Positions 58,977 to 64,000 of a DNA stretch of 64,000 nt are shown here, piece by piece (positions within the stretch are counted from its first letter, which is position 1; each line of letters starts with the position of its first letter). The notes under the pieces are model-generated. The model saw only the letters and a program-made list of their open reading frames with translations. It was not told the DNA's origin and ran no database searches. Both the position numbers and the translations under genes were made by a program. The stretch is from Streptomyces sp. CBMA123 (GTDB lineage: Bacteria > Actinomycetota > Actinomycetes > Streptomycetales > Streptomycetaceae). The stretch lies in contig NZ_MECK01000024.1 in the NCBI RefSeq assembly GCF_014596465.1, forward strand, positions 18,012-82,011. Reading direction: 5' to 3'.

Positions 58977-60173
58977 ATGCCCGAGCTGTGGCTGCCCGGT
59001 GCCGAGATCCACGACCTCGGCGACCACGCACCGACCGACCACCAGTACCCGCCGAAGGCCATCGCCCACATCACCTGGGACCGCAACGCCACCGCCGCCG
59101 CACCGCAGGACTGGTGCTCCTACGAGGACCTGGTCGGGTACTTCACCGGCCCCGGCGCCGGCGACGCCCCGCACCTGGTCTGGGACCCGTTCACCGGCCG
59201 CGCCACCCAGCTGTTCCCCGCCGACTCCCGCTCCAAGAGCCTGCTCAGCCCCACCCAGAGCCCCACCCGCACCAACCGGGCCGGGCTGGTGGTGATCCAG
59301 ATCGAGGCGGTCTTCTTCCCCTACTGCCGCCACCAGGGCACGGTCTACCCGCGGCTGGTCGACACCCCCTGCGCGGGCTGGGACCGGATCCACGCCTGGA
59401 TCTCCACCTGGGGCGTGCCCGACCTGTGGCCGATGGGGCGGCCGACCGACTTCTCCGAGCACCGCGACGAGCGGGTCTGGGAGACCGTCGGCGGCTGGTA
59501 CGCCCACGCCCACGTGCCCTTCAACGACCACGTCGACCCCGGCTCCTGGCCCGCCTTCACCGTCGGCCCCGGCTCGCCGACCCCGCCCTCCCAGCAGCAC
59601 CCGGTGCCGCCCGCCGACCCCACCCCGGCCCGCTACCAGGCCACCATCAACGGCCTGGCGTACGGCTACGGCGCCCACGGCTACCAGGTCACCGCGGTCG
59701 GACGGGCGCTGGTCACGGCCGGCTTCGGCAGCCACTACCACTCCGGGCCCGGACCGGACTGGACGGACGCCGACACCGAGAACTACGCCGACTACCAGGC
59801 GAGCCTCGGCTACTCCGGGCAGGCCGCGGACGGCGTGCCGGGCGAGGGCTCGCTGCGTCGGCTGCTCGGCTACCTGCCCGGGCCGCGTACCGTCTCGCTC
59901 GCCCACGTCGTCGCGGCGGCGCACAGCGACCCGGGCGCCGATCAGGGGCACCGGACGTACGGGGCCGAGGTGGCGATCGTCGAACAGGCCCTGGCGGACG
60001 AGGGGTTGCTCGAACAGCGCTGGGTGGACGGCTCCTACGGCACCCTCACGGTCACGGCGTACGCGGGCTGGCAGCGGCGGTGCGGCTACACGGCGGGGGC
60101 CGCGGACGGCATCCCCGGATCGGACTCGCTGCACCGGCTGGGCGCGGCCCAGGGTTTCGCGGTGACGGACTGA
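58977..60173 (+). CDS. Endolysin-like peptidoglycan-binding protein
   Basis: A 398-residue protein without a signal peptide. Residues 1-200 resemble the amidase-like module of actinophage lysins (HITWDRNATAAAPQDW, VVIQIEAVFFPYC, GWYAHAHVPFNDHVDPGSW). Residues about 220-395 hold two peptidoglycan-binding-type repeats, each ending in (A/G)DGVPG or ADGIPG followed by a Ser-Leu-x-x-Leu helix. GGAGGAGCC precedes the ATG. Similar genes occur in phages and singly in streptomycete chromosomes, so a domesticated phage lysin is likely. Export would need holin-like release or lysis. Confidence 0.78.
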   Translation: MPELWLPGAEIHDLGDHAPTDHQYPPKAIAHITWDRNATAAAPQDWCSYEDLVGYFTGPGAGDAPHLVWDPFTGRATQLFPADSRSKSLLSPTQSPTRTNRAGLVVIQIEAVFFPYCRHQGTVYPRLVDTPCAGWDRIHAWISTWGVPDLWPMGRPTDFSEHRDERVWETVGGWYAHAHVPFNDHVDPGSWPAFTVGPGSPTPPSQQHPVPPADPTPARYQATINGLAYGYGAHGYQVTAVGRALVTAGFGSHYHSGPGPDWTDADTENYADYQASLGYSGQAADGVPGEGSLRRLLGYLPGPRTVSLAHVVAAAHSDPGADQGHRTYGAEVAIVEQALADEGLLEQRWVDGSYGTLTVTAYAGWQRRCGYTAGAADGIPGSDSLHRLGAAQGFAVTD

Positions 60174-60238
60174 CGGACTGGTGGACTGGTTGACCGGCGG
60201 ACCGGCGGACCGGCGGACCTGTTGGGGGGGTTGGGCGT

Positions 60239-60295
60239 ACTCCCAGGGGAGTCGGTCGGCCACGGCTGCTCCCGGGCGCGTACTCGGCCGGGAGT
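60239..60295 (+). promoter_or_regulatory. CTCCC/GGGAG palindromes
   Basis: ACTCCC-AG-GGGAGT (60239-60252) and ACTC-N6-GAGT (60282-60295, ACTCGGCCGGGAGT) are 43 bp apart centre to centre, with GCTCCCGGG between them. The same motif type occurs three times at 5571-5630. The sites lie 90-150 bp before the membrane-protein gene at 60387. Confidence 0.5.
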
Positions 60296-60386
60296 AGCCG
60301 AAGTTACCTCCACCGTCAGATGCCCGATGAGAGGCGGGCGGGGGAGTCTGGGCGCGTCCTCGTGACCCGACTCGAAGGAGGTGCCC

Positions 60387-61013
60387 GTGCGCCCGTCCCC
60401 CGGAGCCGTCCCGTCCCCCGGCGCGGGGCGGCGGTCCGCCGGCCGCCGCCTGTCGCCGGGGGCGCGCAAGCGACTGGTGGTGTTGCACGTCGTCGTCTCG
60501 GTGAGCTGGCTGGCGCTGATGCTCTGCCTGCTCACCCTGGCGGTGACGGCGCTGACCACCGACGACGCCGACCGGCTGAGAACTGCCTACCGGGCGATGG
60601 GCCTGCTCGGCGATCCGCTCATCCTGCCGCTGAGCCTGCTCACCCTGCTGAGCGGGGTGGCGCTGGGGCTCGGCACGTCCTGGGGCCTGTTCCGGTACTA
60701 CTGGGTGAGCACCAAGTTCTGGCTGACGCTCGGAGCGATGGCCGCCTCGGTCTTCGCCCTCACCGACCGGCTGCACGACGCGGCCCGCGTCGCGGACGCC
60801 CACCCGACCGGCCCGATACCGGTGGCGGACCTCGGCTTCGTCCGCTACAACACGGTGATCGTCCCGGCGGTCGCGCTCTCGCTCTACCTGTTCAACGTCA
60901 TCCTGTCGGTGTACAAGCCCTGGGGCCGTCGTAGGACGGCGGTCGTACGCCCGGGCCGAATACCGCGGGCGGGCGCGGGGGCCGAGGCCGGGCCGGGGTC
61001 CGACGGGCGGTGA
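60387..61013 (+). CDS. DUF2269-like membrane protein
   Basis: A 208-residue protein. After a Pro/Arg-rich start of about 25 residues there are four transmembrane helices: LVVLHVVVSVSWLALMLCLL, LLGDPLILPLSLLTLLSGVA, FWLTLGAMAASVFALT and NTVIVPAVALSLYLFNVIL. The layout, with a His in the first helix and SVYKPWG at the end, fits small DUF2269-type membrane proteins. AAGGAGG ends five nt before the GTG at 60387. Probably regulated through the palindromes at 60239-60295. Confidence 0.75.
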   Translation: MRPSPGAVPSPGAGRRSAGRRLSPGARKRLVVLHVVVSVSWLALMLCLLTLAVTALTTDDADRLRTAYRAMGLLGDPLILPLSLLTLLSGVALGLGTSWGLFRYYWVSTKFWLTLGAMAASVFALTDRLHDAARVADAHPTGPIPVADLGFVRYNTVIVPAVALSLYLFNVILSVYKPWGRRRTAVVRPGRIPRAGAGAEAGPGSDGR

Positions 61014-61077
61014 CGGCGGCACCCTTGGGCGCAGGCCCGGGGAATGCCCACCCGGCGGGCGGCTGTTGTCCACCCAC

Positions 61078-62085
61078 GTGACCAGCGCTACGCCCGCGAC
61101 CAGGCTCTCCGTCCTCGACCGCTCCCGGACCAGACAGGGCGAGGAGCCGGCGCAGGCGCTGCGGAACACGGTGGCCTTCGCCCGCGAGGTCGAGCGGCTG
61201 GGCTACCACCGGTTCTGGGTCTCCGAGCACCACGGCGTGCCCGGGGTGGCCGGATCGGCGCCGACGGTGCTCGCCGCGGCGGTCGCGGCGGCCACCAGTC
61301 GGATCCGGGTCGGCACCGGCGGGGTGATGCTGCCCAACCACCAGCCGATGGTGGTGGCGGAGCAGTTCGGGGTGCTGGCGGCACTGTTCCCGGGGCGGAT
61401 CGACATGGGTCTCGGCCGCTCGGTGGGCTTCACCGACGGCGTCCGGCGGGCGCTCGGTCGGGAGAAGGACGCCGCGGACGACTTCGGCGGCCAGCTGAGG
61501 GAACTGCTCGGCTACTTCGACGGCTCGCAGCAGGTATACCGGGACGTCCACGCCCGCCCGGCCGAGGGCCTGCACGTGCCGGCCTTCGTCCTGGCCACCG
61601 GCGCGGGCGCAGACCTGGCCGCCGAGGCCGGGCTGCCGCTGGTGATCGCCGCCGCGCGCGGGGAGGACCGGATGCTCGCCGCGATCGACGCCTACCGCAG
61701 CCGCTTCCGCCCCTCCGCCCAGGCCGCCGAGCCGTATGTGGTGGTCTCGGGCACGGTCGCGGTGGCCGACACCGAGGAGCGGGCGCGCGAGCTGCTCGTC
61801 CCGGAGGCCTGGGCCGGCGCGTACTCCCGCACCCATGGGGAGTTCCCGCCGCTGGCCCCGGCCGCCGAGATCCGGGCGCGGGCGATGAGCGAGCGCGAGC
61901 GGGCCGCGTTCGAGCAGTCGCTCAAGGGCCACATCGCGGGGACTCCGGAGCATGCGGTCGCCGAGCTTGCCGCCCTGGTGGCGCGCAGCGGCGCGGACGA
62001 GTTCCTGGTCGCGACCAGCAGCTACGACCGCACCGCGCTGCTGGACTCCTACCGGCTGCTCGCCGAGGCCGTCGGCCAGGCCTGA
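61078..62085 (+). CDS. LLM-class flavin-dependent oxidoreductase
   Basis: A 335-residue luciferase-like monooxygenase fold protein. LSVLDRSRTRQGEEPAQALRNTVAFA, YHRFWVSEHHGVPGVAGSAPTVL and IRVGTGGVMLPNHQPMVVAEQFGVLAALFPGRIDMGLGRS are the standard blocks of the MsnO8/YtmO-type subgroup. It probably uses FMNH2 or F420 to oxidise an unknown substrate. GTG 61078 is chosen; TTG 61066 is the alternative. The third small-RNA-like element starts 85 bp after its stop. Confidence 0.9.
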   Translation: MTSATPATRLSVLDRSRTRQGEEPAQALRNTVAFAREVERLGYHRFWVSEHHGVPGVAGSAPTVLAAAVAAATSRIRVGTGGVMLPNHQPMVVAEQFGVLAALFPGRIDMGLGRSVGFTDGVRRALGREKDAADDFGGQLRELLGYFDGSQQVYRDVHARPAEGLHVPAFVLATGAGADLAAEAGLPLVIAAARGEDRMLAAIDAYRSRFRPSAQAAEPYVVVSGTVAVADTEERARELLVPEAWAGAYSRTHGEFPPLAPAAEIRARAMSERERAAFEQSLKGHIAGTPEHAVAELAALVARSGADEFLVATSSYDRTALLDSYRLLAEAVGQA

Positions 62086-62169
62086 GCCGCCCGCCCTTCT
62101 GCCCCGGGCCGAGCGGCCGGCCCGTCCCCGGCCACCTGAGCGGATTTCTGACCAGGCGTGATGACCTGC

Positions 62170-62339
62170 TACTGTTCTTCTTGTCGAGGGGAAATGATCT
62201 TCCGAAACGAAGACTTCTCGAACATGCGTCAGCGGTGCTACCAGAGCACGTCCTACTTTCAGTAGGAAGAGTCCGTGCGATCCGGGCCTGGCGCTCCACC
62301 CGAAGGGGCCCGTTCCGTCCAACGGAACGGGCCCCTTCG
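62170..62339 (+). ncRNA. Structured small RNA candidate, copy 3
   Basis: Third member of the family. TACTGT (62170-62175) is followed by TCTTCTTGTCG, then a divergent 5' part, then the 72-bp core (62226-62297, one mismatch to copies 1 and 2) with GTGCT/AGCAC and TCCTACT/AGTAGGA hairpins, and finally a perfect 18-bp terminator stem (62301-62318 with 62322-62339, loop of three). The terminator sequence is unrelated to that of copies 1 and 2 while the core is kept, which favours selection on the RNA. Confidence 0.6.
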
Positions 62340-62756
62340 TCATGCGCGCTTGATCGTCCTGGCCGTCCTGACCGTCCTGGCTCCCCCGCCCGTCCGTGCG
62401 CCTGGCTGCCCATGCCCGGTCGCCGACGTCCGGTCGCCGACCAGTGGGCCCTCTTATCGCACTTCGGCCCTCGAAACCCGCGGCTGCGATCCGGTATCGG
62501 CCAAGGTCCCGTACCAGGTGGCCGATGAGCGATACGCCGCGACGCCCGACCGGCCAGCGGGTTTGCTCGTCGGATAGATCTGACGCTCCCTCATACCTTG
62601 GCTTGAACTCGCCGCATCTGGTGTGAATATGCCATTGGAATGTTCGTCATATGGAATCCGGCAGTAGCCTTCCGTGTCGAACCTGCCACTGCTGGTGGCG
62701 ACCCGGCCGGAGTCGCGCTGCGCCCGGCCACCCAGACCCCCCTCGAAGGAGCCGGT
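62340..62756. other. Intergenic stretch before the Roadblock-like gene
   Basis: About 420 bp without a confident gene. 62560-62660 is clearly AT-richer (TGTGAATATGCCATTGGAAT) and probably holds the promoter of the downstream genes. The Roadblock frame stays open to ATG 62640, so a longer protein is possible, but codon use before 62757 is poor. Confidence 0.5.
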
Positions 62757-63140
62757 GTGCCGGGTATCGACGAATGCCTCTCCGGAGCGATGGCGATCGC
62801 CGGAGCCCGCTCGGCGAGCCTGGTCGACTGGAGCAGCGGACTTGCCCTCGGCAGCCTCGGGGACAGCCCGGTCGGCGAGCACGAGACCGCGGCCGCCGAG
62901 GCAACCGACCTGGTGCGCGCGGCAGTTGAGAGTCAGACCTTCACCGTGGCGGAGGACCGGCGTTCCCCGCTGGAGGACATCATCGTCACCGCGGGCCGCA
63001 GCTACCACCTGATCCGCTTCATCGACACCGTCTTCGACAGCCGGCTCGTCCTGCACCTCTGGCTGGACCGGGAGTCGGGCAACCTCGCCGTCGCCCGCTT
63101 CCGTCTCCAGGCCCTCGCCGAGGAGCTGGTGCTGGGGTGA
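62757..63140 (+). CDS. Roadblock/LC7-like protein
   Basis: A 127-residue small alpha/beta protein: IDECLSGAMAIAGARSASLVDWSSGLALGSLG, a central helix TAAAEATDLVRAAVES, then EDIIVTAGRSYHLIRFIDTVFDSRLVLHLWLD and a final helix. This matches Roadblock/LC7 (MglB-like) proteins, which in streptomycetes often act with small GTPases or PATAN-domain partners. AAGGAG lies five nt before the GTG. Its stop overlaps the next start (GTGA). Confidence 0.75.
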   Translation: MPGIDECLSGAMAIAGARSASLVDWSSGLALGSLGDSPVGEHETAAAEATDLVRAAVESQTFTVAEDRRSPLEDIIVTAGRSYHLIRFIDTVFDSRLVLHLWLDRESGNLAVARFRLQALAEELVLG

Positions 63141-63307
63141 GCGCGAGGCCCGCACCGACCGCCGCATTCCGGCCAGCCGACCACGCCGCCCCGACGGCCG
63201 TGACCGCCTCGGCCGCCCCGATCACCGTGGCCACCTCAACCGCCTCGGCCACCCCGACCACCGTGGCCACGTCGATCACCGTGGCCACCCGGCGGTGGCC
63301 CGCGTGA
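63137..63307 (+). CDS. Small coupled ORF with TVAT repeats
   Basis: A 56-residue frame that starts in a GTGA overlap with the Roadblock-like stop and ends in a GTGA overlap with the start of the next gene. Nearly all third positions are G or C. The product is Ala/Thr/Val-rich with TVATS/ITVAT repeats (encoded by ACCGTGGCCAC copies). It could be a real small protein or only a translational bridge between the flanking genes. Confidence 0.4.
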   Translation: MSARPAPTAAFRPADHAAPTAVTASAAPITVATSTASATPTTVATSITVATRRWPA

Positions 63308-64000
63308 CCGCCGCACCGCCGCTGGCGGAACCGACCGACCGGGCCGGGTCCGCCCCGCCCAGGACCCCGGGCGAGGCCGTCGCCCTGCTCGCCGCCCGCC
63401 GGGCCACCGGCGCCCTGTGTGGTCCGCTCGGCAACGTCTACCTGGTCGACGGTCAGGTGGCCGCCGCCGAGTCCCCGCGCGCACCCGGGCTGGCCGACCT
63501 GCTCACCGGCTGCGGCCGGATCACCCCCGGGGACTGGGCCGAGCTGCTGCACCGCCATGGTCCGCAGCGGCGGGTCGGCGAGGTACTGGTCGAACGGCAG
63601 CTGCTCACCCGCGGCGAACTCGAACTCGGCCACCTGGGCACGCTGTTCGACGCCTCCTACTTCGTCCTCGCCGACCGGGCGGGCGGCACCTGGCGGTTCG
63701 AGCCCGACGCCCGGCACTGGCTCGGCCCCGTGGCGCTGGTCGACCCGGCGCGGCTCGGCCGCGAAGTCGAGCGCCGCCACCAACTCCTCGACCGGATCTG
63801 GCCCTGGCCGCAGCTCGACACCGCGCCGGTGCGTCCGGTCGAGCACGGCCGGCGCCCCTCGCACCGCCCACCCGGCCGACGCCGACGCGAACTGCTCGAC
63901 CACGCCGACGGCCGAAGAACCCCGGCGGACCTGGCCCGGCTGCTCGGCCGCTCCGGCTTCGGGGTGACGGCGGACATCCGTCGGCTGGCCGCCGCCGGAC
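63304..64000 (+). CDS. PATAN/DUF4388-like protein, cut by window end
   Basis: An open frame of at least 232 codons running off the window. AVALLAARRATGALCGPLGNVYLVDGQVAAAESPRAPGLADLL resembles the N-terminal repeat of DUF4388/PATAN proteins (a strand pair reading gene-product-like L-V-D-G-x-V-A-A). RVGEVLVERQLLTRGELELGHL follows, and the visible end (RTPADLARLLGRSGFGVTADIRRLAAAG) looks like a winged helix. Such proteins pair with Roadblock proteins in response-regulator-like pathways. GTG start overlaps the small ORF stop. Confidence 0.7.
   Translation, partial: MTAAPPLAEPTDRAGSAPPRTPGEAVALLAARRATGALCGPLGNVYLVDGQVAAAESPRAPGLADLLTGCGRITPGDWAELLHRHGPQRRVGEVLVERQLLTRGELELGHLGTLFDASYFVLADRAGGTWRFEPDARHWLGPVALVDPARLGREVERRHQLLDRIWPWPQLDTAPVRPVEHGRRPSHRPPGRRRRELLDHADGRRTPADLARLLGRSGFGVTADIRRLAAAG

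Noticed and set aside
62640..62756. ATG 62640 as start of the Roadblock-like gene
   Set aside because: The extension has poor codon use and crosses an AT-rich promoter-like area; GTG 62757 has AAGGAG at good spacing.

Overview
The window is high-GC DNA (third codon positions almost all G or C) with dense genes on both strands, many GTG or TTG starts, and many promoters whose -10 box lies 6-7 nt before the start codon (leaderless mRNAs). This is typical of Streptomycetaceae. The mature form of the secreted ribonuclease at 32.7 kb has the same length and active-site numbering as RNase Sa of Streptomyces (now Kitasatospora) aureofaciens, so a Kitasatospora or close relative is the best guess. 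No rRNA, tRNA, CRISPR array or intact insertion sequence was seen.

Layout. 0-11 kb: KDPG aldolase, a GH13 glucosidase, a membrane protein behind three iterated operators, an FhuF-like iron-sulfur protein, a secreted protein, a PNGase A-like glycoamidase, and a LysR gene divergent from pseudouridine catabolism (psuG-psuK). 11-19 kb: PolX, an orphan ATPase-domain protein, an ArsR regulator followed by the wreck of its MFS transporter gene, membrane proteins, and a frameshifted pseudogene. 19-30 kb: a helicase-associated/WYL protein, a fused ABC exporter in a degraded neighbourhood, an SMI1 protein, a MarR/hydrolase divergent pair, an AEC transporter, an HD hydrolase and a small SLT-type transglycosylase with a strongly structured leader. 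30-44 kb: a fused carboxyltransferase, RNase Sa, TetR, two universal stress protein paralogues, an IclR-controlled sugar ABC transporter, AlkB and hypothetical proteins.

44-55 kb is the main metabolic island, on the minus strand. It holds an aryl-CoA ligase fused to a hotdog thioesterase, a salicylyl-CoA 5-hydroxylase fused to an old-yellow-enzyme domain, a nitrilase, gentisate 1,2-dioxygenase, an FAH-family hydrolase, a maleate-isomerase-like protein, a PaaX regulator and an amidohydrolase. Together they suggest salicylate -> salicylyl-CoA -> gentisyl-CoA -> gentisate -> ring cleavage -> pyruvate plus maleate/fumarate. 55-64 kb: a repeat-bearing membrane protein, a DUF6271-GNAT pair, an endolysin-like protein, a membrane protein behind CTCCC/GGGAG palindromes, an LLM oxidoreductase, and a Roadblock-like/PATAN-like gene set running off the end.

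The most unusual non-coding signal is a family of three related intergenic elements (two in a 270-bp direct duplication near 35.7-36.1 kb, one at 62.2 kb). Each has a -10-like box, a 72-bp core that is identical or has one mismatch, mutually exclusive hairpins and a terminator-like stem. They look like a multicopy structured small RNA.
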